Position numbers and translations under genes: made by a program. Positions 23,565 through 35,288 of a DNA stretch of 64,000 nt are shown piece by piece (position 1 is the stretch's first letter; each line of letters begins with the position of its first letter). The notes beneath the pieces are model-generated. The model saw nothing but the letters and a program-made list of their open reading frames with translations. It was not told the DNA's origin and did no database searches. Origin of the DNA: Penicillium oxalicum (lineage: Eukaryota; Ascomycota; Eurotiomycetes; Eurotiales; Aspergillaceae); contig NC_064654.1 in assembly GCF_001723175.1 (NCBI RefSeq), positions 496,001-560,000 on the forward strand, in the 5' to 3' direction.

Positions 23565-26065
23565 ATGTCGGCCTTTGCACGTCTCCCCGCACAGTGGGAC
23601 GATGATCAGTCCAGTCAAAGTGATCCGCCTTCGACACGTTCCTCCAACGATCCACCAGAACATGCATCGCATATTCGGTCACGCTCGACCGCCATCGTCC
23701 CGAGTCCCAAACGCCTGTCGGTCTTTGGGAGTCGTTCAAGAAGTAACACCACGACGTCCACGGTGTCGCGCCGCTCCCCGGGCTCATCGATGATGTCCTC
23801 GGTGGAGCAATCGAGTGATCTGCAGGATGAACGAGCCCCGTCAGTACTGGGAATGCGTGCCGAGAGGTCAGAGCGGTCGTCCAGGTCGCTGCTGTCGCGC
23901 GGGAGTCGCATTCTCCGTCGACAAGGAAGCAAAATCACCATCGCCGCCACGCTGGACGAGGAGGACGAGCCCCGCAGTGAGAAGCCGAGTCGGCATCGAG
24001 GGCGACAGGCCGATCACCGTAAGTCTACAATTTACTCTTCATCACAAACCCCTTTGACATCCGTTCACCCCGATCACTCCAACGGGTTTCATTGTCCCGG
24101 TCAATGATTGCCGCATCCACCAGACCCAGCACGAATTGAGTGTTGACATGGGATTTCTTCCAATCTCTTTTTTCCATAGATGAACGACTCAAGAGCATCA
24201 TCTCCGATCCATTTGATTTCCATCATCTCACCCACACCAGTCCCTCGCAATTCCAACTATTAGATCAAACTCGTGAAAACGACCTTGTCACCGAGTTCTC
24301 CGTCATTCGCGCTTCCCAGCGTCCCGAGGCTGGCCTCAAGGGTATTCGCGCCGATGATCTCAGCTTTCGCAATGTCTCCAGTGACGACCTCGCGGCGTTT
24401 GGAACCGCCACCACGGTGAATGAGCGGGCGCCTCAAAGTCCCCCCGCCTCGCCCACCGCAACAGTGTCGATGAGTCCCAGCCAAGGAGGCCACACGCGGA
24501 CAGAATCTCGCACATTCGAGAACTTTTCTCGCCCCGTCTCGAGATATCCTCGCCAATGTCCCACGACTCCGCCTCCACCAATGGTTCCCGAGGTCCCCTC
24601 GGAGGAGAACATCGAACCGGCGCCTCGGGCTATCGACGAGATTCTGGGACTGAACCCTGTGCCCACGTACCCCGAGTACATTGGCCCCGAGCGATCGCCG
24701 AGCAAGATCCAGTTTGGCCCGGTATTCGCCGACAGCTTCAACGCGCGCAAAACGTCTTTGAGTAGCCAGTACGAGCTGGAAGAGGTGCCCGAGGAGGACG
24801 AAGGCACGCGATTGTGGGAAAGCCCCGAATCGAGCACCAACACGGCCCACTCTCGATCGACTTCGCATATCAGTCCTGGCACGGTGGAACCTCGTCGGAC
24901 TGGTCGTCTGGTGGCTCCCACAAACCCGCTTTCGATCTACATCGCGGAAGACTTGTCTCGCAAATTCTCCGAAGCTCTCAGCTCACCCACCCTCCCTCAG
25001 ACGGGGCCCGTCACTTCGCCCAAGGAAGACGTGATGACCGACGAGCTGGATGGCACTTCCCCCGTGATCCCCGGTGGACAAAGTTTCTCCTACGGCGAGG
25101 ACCTTGCGTATGATTCGTGGGATGCGGACATTGACTATTGCTACGAGCACGCTGCAGAGTCCACCTCGGACTTTGACTGGACACGCACCTCCATCGACGA
25201 GACCCGGCCCCAGGCCAGCAACGTTGCCGAGGCCCGTGAGTCCTGGGGCTCGTCGGCGCCACGAAAGCTTAGTCGACACCTCGATCCCAGTCCATTGAGC
25301 ATCTCCACCGTGGCCACTCCCGACCTCGATCAGTCCTCTGCACGCTCAAGCGCACCTCCCCCTTCCGTTCCCACCCCTTCGACCGACTACGACCGCACTT
25401 TCATCCACGGGCCAGCGGGATATTTTCACCCCGTCACCCCCTCCATCCTTTCCAAACACCTCAATCATGACATCATGTATGAAGACTACCTCTCCGGCGC
25501 CGACGCCGATGCCGATGCCTCATCAGACCGGCACTTTCCATTCCCCCTGGCCGGTCTCCACAACGGCTCGCCTCGGTCCAGCTTCTCGCCCATCAGCAAA
25601 TGTAACTCCCAGGAGAGTCTGATGCTCTCCCGTGCGGCCAGCATCGTGCGCAAGCACCGTTCCTCCGTCTCGACGGCCTCTGTCCCGGAACTCGTGCATT
25701 CCTTGTGCAACTCACGCGAACTGATGCCGACGGATCGACTCGGCGCCGCAGAAATTCTGGCCCGCCCTGCCTCGGGCAATTTGCACCGCCCGACGAAAAG
25801 TCTCGCCGAGTCTCATATGCTGGCACACGCCGACAGCAACGCAAGCCTGGCCAGTGCCGAGGCCGCACTACATGATCGCTCCAAGAGCGTCCCGGACGTG
25901 GCAGCCGATGCTGATACCGTCAGTATCAGAACTAGTAGCAGTGGAACTGCTCCAGTCCCCATCCAAACATCAACATCCGCCCTTCCCACCCTACCGAACC
26001 GAAACCCCAATCGCAAAAAGTCCCGCACCACCTCTTACTCCCTCTTCCCGACCCCTGCGAGCTGA
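23565..26065 (+). CDS. CRIB-motif low-complexity protein (possible Rho/Cdc42 effector)
   Basis: Two exons, 23565-24018 and 24180-26065, give 779 residues. The 161-nt intron has a GTAAGT donor and a CCATAG acceptor and leaves one open frame. Right after the junction, residues 159-171 read ISDPFDFHHLTHT. This fits the CRIB (p21-Rho-binding) pattern I-S-x-P-x(2-4)-F-x-H-x-x-H but lacks the usual following V-G. The rest is Ser/Pro/Thr-rich and probably disordered, with many possible phosphorylation sites and a basic C-terminus. CRIB motifs bind GTP-loaded Cdc42 or Rac, so a role in polarity or actin control is possible. There is no kinase or other catalytic domain, so it is not a PAK. The family is otherwise unknown to me; function is inferred from one motif. 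The start at accATGtc is the first long in-frame ATG. Confidence 0.8.
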
Positions 26066-29000
26066 GCTCGTCCCTGTCCTTTCCATTCTTTCCTCACATT
26101 CATCCCTCTTGCCTTGCTTCAATCCGCTCCCTCCCGAGGGGGGAAAAGCAAAGAAAAAACAAGGAAAAGAGGAAAGCAATCTTCTTTTCTTTTTTTGGAA
26201 CGCAAAAATGATGATCTTGGATTTTCTTTTTTTGCTTTTTTTTCATCACATACATATATGGCGCATGCGAACCACGAGCCAGCCCTTTCATCAGGCTGGT
26301 TGCTCACTGGTCTTCATTTTTTTTTGTGTTTGTTTGTCTTATATTTTAGATGCTCTGTCCGTGATAGATCTCTACGAGCCCATGACCTGTTTGAACCACA
26401 CACATTTTCTTGCCTGATTGATACGCTTGTTTCTTGCTGGTTGTTTTACGTACCAATTACCAATTTCATGGTTGGGTGTTATACTCTCTCTCTCTCTCTC
26501 CTGTTGGAATTCTCCTTGTTCTTTTATCTCTTTGCAACCGGGTTGTCCTCGTGCGATGCATTCCTCAGCGAACGTGTGAAAATATGGTCTTTTTGTATAT
26601 TGGAAGGATCTGATTAGATGAGCCAAGCGCAGAAATTCATGCCCAAGGCAAACCTTTTATAAAGCATCCAAGAGACATAGGTATATACGCCAGGAGGCAA
26701 AGATGGATTTTGGATCTGTGTTTTCTTTTTAATAACCTTGGCAGTCTTAGAACTACCTGGTGATAACTCATGTTGGGTATTTACATGACTCTCTTCAGTT
26801 TCGGTTGTAACGAGGAGGAGAATAAATGAATGCAGACACGGAGATTATAGGTTCTGTACCCGACTGTCCGGGTTTACGTTTAGGGTATATACGTCCTAGA
26901 CACTTGATCCAGATAAGGTACTAATTCAATATACCGTACTTTTTCAGCCTTCACCACAACACCGTCTATGGAGAAATTGTACCATGTCAAATGCATATGT
27001 ACTAAAGTGCAGGTAAACAATTACCGCCCCCCCCCCCCCCCCCTCTCCCCCTTCCGAACTCAAAAAACAGTCCCAAAAATAATCACAAGTGGGGTTGTTA
27101 GGTGTTAGGGGGGGAAGAGCACCTTCAGACGGACAGACTCCAGTCTTTTTCTTTTCTCTTTTCAACCAGTCAATCAACCGTACCTAATACATATCATAAC
27201 CCACATCTATGACCACATATGTAGTCGTCCAATACTTTTTTTAGGTAGGTATATTCCATACGTAGATTATGCAGTAAAAGGGTTTGAAACTCAACCCGTT
27301 CTCAAAATTGAGTCGACCGTTTTTTGTTTTTTTGAGTTTTTCGGGAGGGCTGAAACTGGGGACGGGATCTTTTAGGTTTGAGTTATTAACGTAGTTAGAA
27401 CGGGGTTGAAAGTCTGGTGGAGAAGTTGGAATCTTTTCATTTTTCATTCTTATTATTTTTGAGGGGGGAGGGGAGAGGATTTGGGGTTGGTTTTTGGTAT
27501 TTTTTTTCTCCCTTGAAAAGAAAAAAAAAAAGAGAGAAGAGTGGAGACATACAATGTGAATGACTAAATTAATGGCGATCAATTTCGGTCCTATGCCGAA
27601 AAGCGTTGGCAAATCGAACTCAAATTTAGGGCTGAAGTAGCCGGACTCTTAGTTTTTTTTTCTTCGCGCTCTTTGGACAGGGCGAGTGTGTTGTGTTCAT
27701 GGGTTGAGGGACTGACTGGGCTAGGTAGGCTTAGAGTTGGGATCGGCGGTTCATGGATAGATATGGCCGGGTATGATCTATACTTTGGGCATTTTGGGTG
27801 AGTGAGTGTGTTGTTTGATCGACACCGCCTTTTTCAAGAGTCAAGTCACCCAGGAAATAGAAGGGGAAATTGTAAAAAGTAGACTTGAAATGGGGGTCAG
27901 GTCATCGCGGGGTGGGAGGTGAAGTGGATGGTGTGGTGGTATATGGTTTGGAGGTTGATCATTTTGAATTCTAGACAGGACTTGTAGTGCCAAGCTGAAG
28001 GTCAGTATAGTACGTAAGATTTGGGGAAGAAATGTTTTTTTGGGCCATTGTGAAATTGATAGTTATGTATGGACCACCTTTTCTTTTCTTTTTTTTTCCC
28101 CCTCTCCTTTGCTTTTTGGAGATCTTGACTTGGATAGGTAGTAGGTAGAGGGGGTTTTAGGGATCATTTTAAATATAAGTAAATACAGTATACCGCGAAT
28201 TTTCTACATACAGATTCAACACCCAAAGATTATGTTGTGATATGATCATGTTAAACTGCATAACCCACAAAGGGCCGAGGATATCAAGCCGATCAAGCGG
28301 GATCAGAGAGCGGGTCCCCAAGTAATTTCTGGATTCTTCTTGCCCGATGCATGAAATGCAAGGATGAAGTCATGATGGCTATGCATGTAGATCGGACTGC
28401 AACGTGCATGTAATTTCAAAGATTGCAGAAACTTAGCGCTTCATGGTACGTCATCGCGTGCTGTATTACTTGTGTTTGAAACAACCTTAGGTCATAGCAG
28501 AGAGGTATCTGATTAGACAACATTAGAGCATGACCATGCTGGATTGGCATATCTCGAGTTATGTGAGCTTTTTTTTCGGATTTTTTAAATGCCGTTGATG
28601 AGATGTCAGGCGGCGCAAATTATTTGGCTATAACCGATATCTGACTTCTTTCGAATGCGCCAGAAGAAATGTCACAAAATGAATCGCTTGATTACTTCAT
28701 CTTTCTGTCAAGCAAAATGTTCACTCATACTCATATACCGTCAAGGTCTGATCGTGTCCCTGGTGGATAAGTTTTCTGTCCATAGTAAGCGAACTCAACG
28801 ATTCAAAAAAAACAGTACTTCCATTACACAGATCATCCTGCTTTGAGAAGAACAAGTCAATCAAGAAAGTGGGCGAACTATGGAAGATTTTTGCGATTTG
28901 CGATTGCGAACCTTAAAGTTCAGAGTACTTTTCCAATGGGGTTTGAAATATGACCCTTGTGTAATGGAGAATACTCCGCTATCTGCAAAAAAAAACAAAG

Positions 29001-29679
29001 GGAAAGGAAAAGAGAACGGGCGTTGGATGTATATGAAAATTGAAGCGGTGACCCTTGTTTTTTGTCTCATAGTCTCATGGGTTGAGGACGTATAGGTGTG
29101 GTCCGCGAAGTCGGAATATTTTAGTTTACCACTTTTACTCCGTGTGAACACTCAGATTTGGGTGCATACAAGGTTCTATTGGTATTTTCTTCCCTATATC
29201 TAGACTATACTCTGAGATTATCAAGATGAATGTGACGTGGTTAGAGAGAACGTATGTCAAGTGGAGTCTCAAGTCTATGTGAGGCATCTGGTGTTCAGCT
29301 ACACGTTATTGCTTCAGAGTCATTTGTCAAATTTTGAATGAGCTCTTCCTTTTCAAAGACTCCTCATGCAGCACCTCTGATTATTTTCAAACAATGGCAA
29401 AGTGACGGTCCTTTGATATCAAGTCAAAACTTCGACGACCGCAAGTATCATTCACCTGCTGCCAGATTCGACTTGGCGAATCGAAACGTCCTCCCTCCGA
29501 CAACTGGCGAGGTATTGTACAGATCCACGTGATGTCTTGACCCACTTCATCGTTATCTTATCGGGTCACCATTTAGAGATCCTACGCAGCTGTGAGCCTA
29601 TGTGACTTGCGACATTTCCAATTCCCCAGCTCCCCGTCTTTCCTTTTTTCACCTTTACAACCATATCGATGTCAAAGCC
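26066..29679. other. Spacer between CRIB-motif gene and ESS2
   Basis: About 3.6 kb. The first 500-600 bases are T-rich and probably hold the 3' UTR of the upstream gene, including a CT tract near 26486-26502. A run of 17 C lies at 27027-27043. The remainder is AT-rich with no frame that I can support. Confidence 0.6.
27027..27043. repeat. C17 homopolymer
   Basis: An uninterrupted run of seventeen C, followed by more C/T-rich sequence. The length may be imprecise in an assembly. Confidence 0.85.
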
Positions 29680-31155
29680 ATGGCATCCCCTTCGTCGTCA
29701 AATGCTCTGGCAAAGCGACCAGACAGCAAGCTGATGCCCCCTCCTCCCGCTCCGAAACGAATCAAGCGCCCTGCGACCGTTCTGGACGAGGACATTTACA
29801 CGAGCGCGCTCTCCCACATTATCGCCCGTGATTTCTTTCCAGGTCTGCTGGAGATCCAGGCGAAGCAGGAATATCTCGATGCATTGGATTCCAAGGACAA
29901 AGCATGGATCTCCAGTGCCAAGAAGCGACTGACGGATGTGATGCGAACTCCCACGCCGGGTTCGAACGCCAGGCGCAAGACGGAAACCGGGTCGGTGGCG
30001 GGTACACCTGTTCGTCATTCGGCCGGCCGATCCGATGAGACGCCCCGTGGATGGGGTGGGGATACTCCCATGTCGGTAGCATCAACAGCGACGACGGCGA
30101 CGACAGCGTCAACGGTCAAGGGCAAAGAAATCCCCGACGTGTCCAACATGGGCTTGACAGCCTTTCAGGCAAAGTACACCAGTGAAGACAACGAATCGTT
30201 CAACAAAGTTCTGGACAAGCAAAATACCAAGAAGCGTGAAAAATACGCTTTTCTCTGGAATAACAACAAGATTCCATCGGCGCGTCAAATCGCTCATCAC
30301 AAGCAAGAGGTCAAACGTATCACCGCACAAGGCGGCAATCCTGAGACAAGCCTGACCAAGCGAAAAGAGACGGGAGAGACCGATATCAAGACCGATCTTG
30401 ACGCGCGGCCAGCCAGACCGGATTCCTGGAAACACCGTCCGGACAATGGTCTCATGTTCCTCCCATCTTCAATCGAGGACACCCACGAGACCCTTCAACA
30501 ACAGGCCGAGACCGCTTCTCGCGCCGGTCCTAAACGAACTCTGTATCAAAACACACGACTCCTGGACCACGACGCTGCTGCCGCTGCCGATGCAGCGTCC
30601 GCGGTCCCGCCCTCTCCCTCATTATCCGCCATCAAAGATGTCATTGCAGGCCGTCCGCACCTGGGCGAATCCGAAGCGTCTGCCATACCGGGTGGCGAGA
30701 CCCCTCGCGTCAATGGCTATGCATTTGTTGACGAAGATGAGCCCGAGCTGGGTTTTGGGACATCGTCTGCCGATGATTACAAGGCGGACTGGCGACTTCT
30801 GGGGTCATCCTCGGACACGACACCCAATCCGTTTCAGATTGGCGAGACTCGCAAGCGCGAGGCTCTTCACCATCGCATGGTCGATCGTGTTTCGCGGACC
30901 AAGCGAGCTGCGAAGGCCGCTCAGACTTTGAAAACGCCCGTCACGGCCACGCCGCGGTTCGCCAGTAGCCCCCGAATTGACTTTGGATTACAACGCACAC
31001 CGGGGGGAGCAGTCGCGGGAGGAAAGACAAAGATGTTGACCCCGGCAGCGCAAAAGCTCTTGTCACAGGTTGGGAGTAGCACACCGCGAGGGTCTGGATC
31101 AACCAGCAGGTCGGGGCTCGGGAATATCTGGACGCCCACACCGCGGCGAAAATAG
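29680..31155 (+). CDS. Splicing factor ESS2 / DGCR14 homologue
   Basis: A single exon of 491 residues. The frame is open further upstream to 29602, but the only upstream start is a GTG. The ATG at 29680 (gccATGgc, strong context) fits the family, whose conserved N-terminus follows soon after. Conserved ES2 features are the VLDEDIY motif at about 34-40, the following helix through FFPGLLEIQ, the AKYTSEDN motif in the middle, and the C-terminal S/T-P-rich segment ending in several TP repeats. ESS2 proteins are nuclear and associate with the catalytic-stage spliceosome; yeast Bis1 in S. pombe belongs here. Length agrees with fungal members. No introns are needed. Confidence 0.92.
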   Translation: MASPSSSNALAKRPDSKLMPPPPAPKRIKRPATVLDEDIYTSALSHIIARDFFPGLLEIQAKQEYLDALDSKDKAWISSAKKRLTDVMRTPTPGSNARRKTETGSVAGTPVRHSAGRSDETPRGWGGDTPMSVASTATTATTASTVKGKEIPDVSNMGLTAFQAKYTSEDNESFNKVLDKQNTKKREKYAFLWNNNKIPSARQIAHHKQEVKRITAQGGNPETSLTKRKETGETDIKTDLDARPARPDSWKHRPDNGLMFLPSSIEDTHETLQQQAETASRAGPKRTLYQNTRLLDHDAAAAADAASAVPPSPSLSAIKDVIAGRPHLGESEASAIPGGETPRVNGYAFVDEDEPELGFGTSSADDYKADWRLLGSSSDTTPNPFQIGETRKREALHHRMVDRVSRTKRAAKAAQTLKTPVTATPRFASSPRIDFGLQRTPGGAVAGGKTKMLTPAAQKLLSQVGSSTPRGSGSTSRSGLGNIWTPTPRRK

Positions 31156-32115
31156 GCTCAGAGTCAGGGAGACTTGGTCCAAACTTATGATTGATGATAC
31201 CAATGATGAGCGTTCTGTTACTTTTTTTTCCCATTTTTTTTATTTGGCGTTGTAAAATAGCTTGCTCTTGTACTGGAGAGGGCGGGTTCGTACATCGGAT
31301 AGACTCAGAGCGGCCCTCATCGGGTTGGGCCCTGCCTATAGAATACTAAGTACCTCTGAGCAACCCTTTTCATTGTAAATTGTGTCTCAAGCTGCGCCTC
31401 TTGTTGAGAGATTTTGACATTCAGGCCAGTTTCTATTCCGAGCAGGATCTCTATTCTACTTGCTCGGCTGAACTTCTTGTACGCCAGCACTACGGCACGT
31501 CCCGAAAGCCCGCCAAGCATTGCCAGTGAATCTGTTCCTATTCGGCCCGATCTCGGATCTGAAAGGCAGAGAGTCTTCATGTCGATGCGCCAGCCAGTCT
31601 GAATACAAAACTTGGCACTATGTTCTTCTCTTTCTCTCTCTCTCTATGCCGAGATGTCAGAGGTAAGTCATTTCCACCATACTAAATCACCACATAGCTC
31701 ATCACACTCATAAATCAACCAGATCCCCAGACAAATTCGACTCAAACTGAATCAAAGTGCAAGGATCTAGAGCAGTGATCCCATCATAGTATACTCTCAA
31801 CTCGGTATACGGCCGGCACTACAAAGCGTCCATCTAAGACCGGGACATCACGACACAGTCAATCTCGCCAGAATCATATCCGATCTCATCTGAAAGTGAT
31901 CAAATCAGACAAATTGACACACCGACGCCAACCTTGACCAAAACCCAGTTCCGTCGCCCAAGACCACCGTCAACCGTTGAACTATCAAGAGCCCGTGTCT
32001 CGATTTCTCGCAGACACAATAAACACCTCCCCCCTATCTCATCAGATCCTACCTATCTCTCAACCTCAAAAAGCGAACCAAAAAAATATTCTACACTCGA
32101 CCCTCTACACCAAAC
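31156..32115. other. Spacer between ESS2 and OXLD1-like gene
   Basis: About 960 bases. The left part is probably the 3' UTR of ESS2. A short CT tract occurs near 31628-31647. The right part is A/C-rich and should hold the promoter and leader of the next gene. No other feature is seen. Confidence 0.6.
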
Positions 32116-32691
32116 ATGACCACCCATCCCCATCCACCCAGCCCTATACAACCCTCACCCGAATCTCCACCATCCTCATCCCTCCTATCAACCATCTCCG
32201 CCCCAATCACCTCCTTCTTCAAAACCACCATATCACCAACTCCTTCCCCAACGCCAAATCCCGCTACCAACTCGTCCTCAAATTCGAAACCCTCCAATCC
32301 AAAAAACAATCCTCCCCTCTCACCTCTCAGCCCGGAAAAGACATCAAAGTCGACCCGTGAAAATCATCCCCCACACCATCTTGTCGACACACATCCGCAC
32401 GCACACACAAATATAGAAGCATACTACACACCTAGCGAAACGCCCACATTCAAACGTCTCCAGAAGACTCGTCTGAGCGGGACTCGTACGAAACAACTTC
32501 TCCGTGCGGCGTCGCGCGCGTATAACGATCCGCCGCCGCCGCCGGAATTGGGGATGTGTTGTGGGAGTTCGTGTGATCCATGTGTGAATGAGTTGTGGAA
32601 GGAGGAGAGGGATGTTTGGAGGGAGAGATGGGGGGATCGGAGGGTGGAGGGTGGAGGGGTGGGAGATGGGAAGAGTGCATTGAGTTGGTGA
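32116..32691 (+). CDS. Small oxidoreductase-like-domain (OXLD1-type) protein
   Basis: A single exon of 191 residues starting at ATG 32116 (aacATGac). The first 110 residues are Pro/Ser/Thr-rich and of low complexity. Residues 138-172 carry the mark of the oxidoreductase-like N-terminal family: a run of prolines, then CCGSSC (Cys148, Cys149, Cys153) and Cys156, followed by a charged helix with W-x-E-E-x-x-x-W-x-x-R-W. In animals the family includes the mitochondrial protein OXLD1, of unclear biochemical role. The name reflects similarity to oxidoreductase N-termini; no cofactor domain is present here. The cysteines could bind metal or form disulfides. The gene is convergent with MID1. The N-terminal low-complexity half is less certain than the motif half. 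Confidence 0.75.
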   Translation: MTTHPHPPSPIQPSPESPPSSSLLSTISAPITSFFKTTISPTPSPTPNPATNSSSNSKPSNPKNNPPLSPLSPEKTSKSTRENHPPHHLVDTHPHAHTNIEAYYTPSETPTFKRLQKTRLSGTRTKQLLRAASRAYNDPPPPPELGMCCGSSCDPCVNELWKEERDVWRERWGDRRVEGGGVGDGKSALSW

Positions 32692-33146
32692 TTTGGGATG
32701 GAATTGGGGGGTTTTTCTTTTTCTTTTTCTTTTTGGTTTTGTTTTTATAAGGAGGGATGATGGCCCTGTGAGATGGGTGAGATGCGGATGGAAAGTCGGA
32801 GCTTTACCTACTTGTTTAGTTGGGAGATGATCATATCAAGTCGGTAACTACCGACCATGGATATTCTAGTGGGCTGGGTCGGGTTGGATTTGGAGCTGGA
32901 GGGTTTTTGAACATGATTTGAACTGAATTGCTCATCTATGGAAGTTTCAAGTTGGACCATGAGGAATCTTCAATAATCTTTAAAATATCGCCTTGAAGAG
33001 ATACATCACGCCCAGGGAGGTACTGTAAATTTAAAGAGTTGCATTGTATCCAGTCGAGGCATCATCCATGTTTTTTTTTTACATTGAGGAATGACCACAC
33101 TGCTTGCCATGAATCTATTCACCTCCATCTATGCGACATATGTACA
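32692..33146. other. Convergent spacer between OXLD1-like gene and MID1
   Basis: About 455 bases between two stop codons facing each other. It contains T-rich and A-rich stretches suited to 3' processing. No coding frame is supported. Confidence 0.6.
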
Positions 33147-35288
33147 TTACAAACCCCAACCCTCGACAAGGGCGACAACAACAACCACAACCATCCAAAT
33201 GACAGGCCATTCCAGCGCCAGTCCCGTCTTCGACGCACGGTTCAGATAAAACGCCGCCCCCAAATAACTACAGGTGATATCCCCATCACTGCTTCGATAT
33301 CCATAGCTCGCATTCAACCAGTCCCCCGTCGGACATCCGAACCCCAGCGTCGACGGACAGGATTTGACCAACGACGAACAAATGTCCAAACACGGGAGGA
33401 TCTCCTTATACGGACCCGGTTGGATCTCCGAGTCGATCAGCGGATTCCGACTCACGTTCGTGACGGGGTTGGTCCGATATGCATTATTTTCGGGAAGGGC
33501 GGAGCCGTTGATGAAGGCCTGGCCTGCGTTGCGGACTTGGAGGTAGTCGGCTGTACTGGAAAAGTCTTCGCACCGAGGGATGGTCACGCTGCAGAGCCAT
33601 TGCTTGTAGGCGTGGGCGCAGTCGTCGCAGCCGACAGCGAGAGAGTACATTGATTCGGGTTTGGCGTCGCATTGGACTTGCTGGAGGCTATAATTAAAGT
33701 TTTGATAGTATTTTGAGGCGTAATCGTCGTAAATGTTGCGCAATTGGCTGACATTGGTGCGTTTGGGGTTGGCGGGGACGGCATATGCGACCTCGGAGCA
33801 GAAAGTGAGGTTGAAGAGGACGGCGCAGTTGTCGTCTGTATCATGACTGGGTCAGTGGAATTCAATTCGAAAAAAAAACCCCAAACAAGCAGACAGACAA
33901 CAAAAAGATCACAATATACGTCCCCAGGACGGGGAATTCGGATTCGGTGAGCCAGACTTTGCTTTTGGGGGGAGGGGAAAGCACATACCAGCCTTGGTGG
34001 TAAAGTTCATTGCCTTCCAGACCTTCCCACCACCGCCAATAATTCCATTATCCCATTGCGTCGAGTTGCCACGCATGGCCAAGATGCCGTTATAGGTCGA
34101 ACTCCGATTCAATCCCGTAATGTAAAATTGCTCCTTGGGTTTATTTCCCAATCCCCGAGAGGTCATGCCGACCTCGGTCGAGCTGCTGATGCTTCCCAGC
34201 GACGACAGTTGTTCCAACGCGCAATAAGACCGTTCTAGTCCTGCTAGTGCGGTATTGTTCACATTGTGCGCAAACATGGTAAATGGTGGGGTGAGGTTCA
34301 TCCATTGCTTGTAGTTGGTGGAATCCGGATCGGATTGGGTCAAGTTGTTGGTGACCAGGAGTGCCGCAGACATGTCGGCGTCGATAAAGTACAGGAAAGG
34401 ATCGTTGTCGATAACGCTGTGGAAAGGGGCATCGATGGAGGTGGCGATTTGATATTTGTAATTCCCCTTCCACACTGTGGAGTTGGGTGCAGCAACGCCA
34501 ATGAAAATATCGCCATCGGTGGTGATCGAGGCATTTGCGAAGCCATTCACGGCAGAGACGAGAGTCTGACGGCTATCATCCTGGCCAGGTCCGGGCTTGG
34601 ATAGCTTCGGGTCTGTCGAATAGTATATTTGTAATTGAGGAAATGTACCCGGTGCGGCATCCGTGCTATTCGTCGTAGGCTTGCTACACGTTGTCAACGA
34701 GAGATAGACGGTCGTTTGGTCGCGTTTGGCCAATAATTCCTCTTCCTCTTCCTCTTCTTCCCGCTCCTCGCCGTCCTCGTCGAGCAATTCTCGTCTCCGC
34801 AATTCGAGTTTCGGGCTGTCTTCCTCTTCTGCTTCACGAGCATTCAAACTCGCGGGTAATGTGGATGTGGTTTTCGCCTTGACCCCATTCACCACTTCCT
34901 TGGTGACGAAAAACCATTGAATCCCGCCGACTTCAATGACTGGCTGCTGGAACTGATTGTTCCCTAATGATTTGGCATCTGCGGGATAATTCCTCCGCAC
35001 AAGATCCAATTGTCCGGAGTCACTTTCAGAAGGGAATAATGATGACCCTGTCTCTAAGTCTTCATGTCTCAGCCCTGGCACATCCAGTCCGTTGAATGAG
35101 TCCAGCGCAACGGGAAATCCAGCCCCGCTGCTAATGATCGGCCCGCCGATCAGGCTGCTCTCCGTCTCGCGCGGGGCGTCAGGCAAATGGTCGCTGGAGG
35201 CGGCGGCAAGGTGGATGCCATATGAGCTGAGGCTGCTGGCGGCTGTTGCAGCGAGGAGATACTGCAGTGCAGTCGGGTGGTGGCGCAT
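33147..35288 (-). CDS. MID1: Stretch-activated Ca2+ channel subunit MID1
   Basis: Two exons on the minus strand, 35288-33989 and 33835-33147, give 662 residues. The 153-nt intron has a GTATGT donor and a TACAG acceptor. The frame extends upstream to a TTG, but ATG 35288 begins a typical signal peptide (hydrophobic residues about 8-29). The lumenal part has many N-x-S/T sites. Its C-terminal third is Cys-rich, with C-D-D-C and C-L-D-I-C patterns as in MID1, and ends in a hydrophobic stretch (about 643-658) that may be a membrane segment or GPI signal. MID1 partners CCH1 in the plasma membrane for calcium uptake under stress, mating or ER stress. An acidic low-complexity insert (about 152-184) holds a run of glutamates. 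The neighbouring magnesium transporter lies on the same strand, but with its own spacer. Confidence 0.9.

Noticed and set aside
24260..24868. 202-codon frame on the minus strand
   Set aside because: It overlaps the CRIB-motif gene in antisense and has no domain.
29950..29970. GGTTCGAAC, resembling a tRNA B box
   Set aside because: It lies within the ESS2 coding sequence and has no cloverleaf partners.
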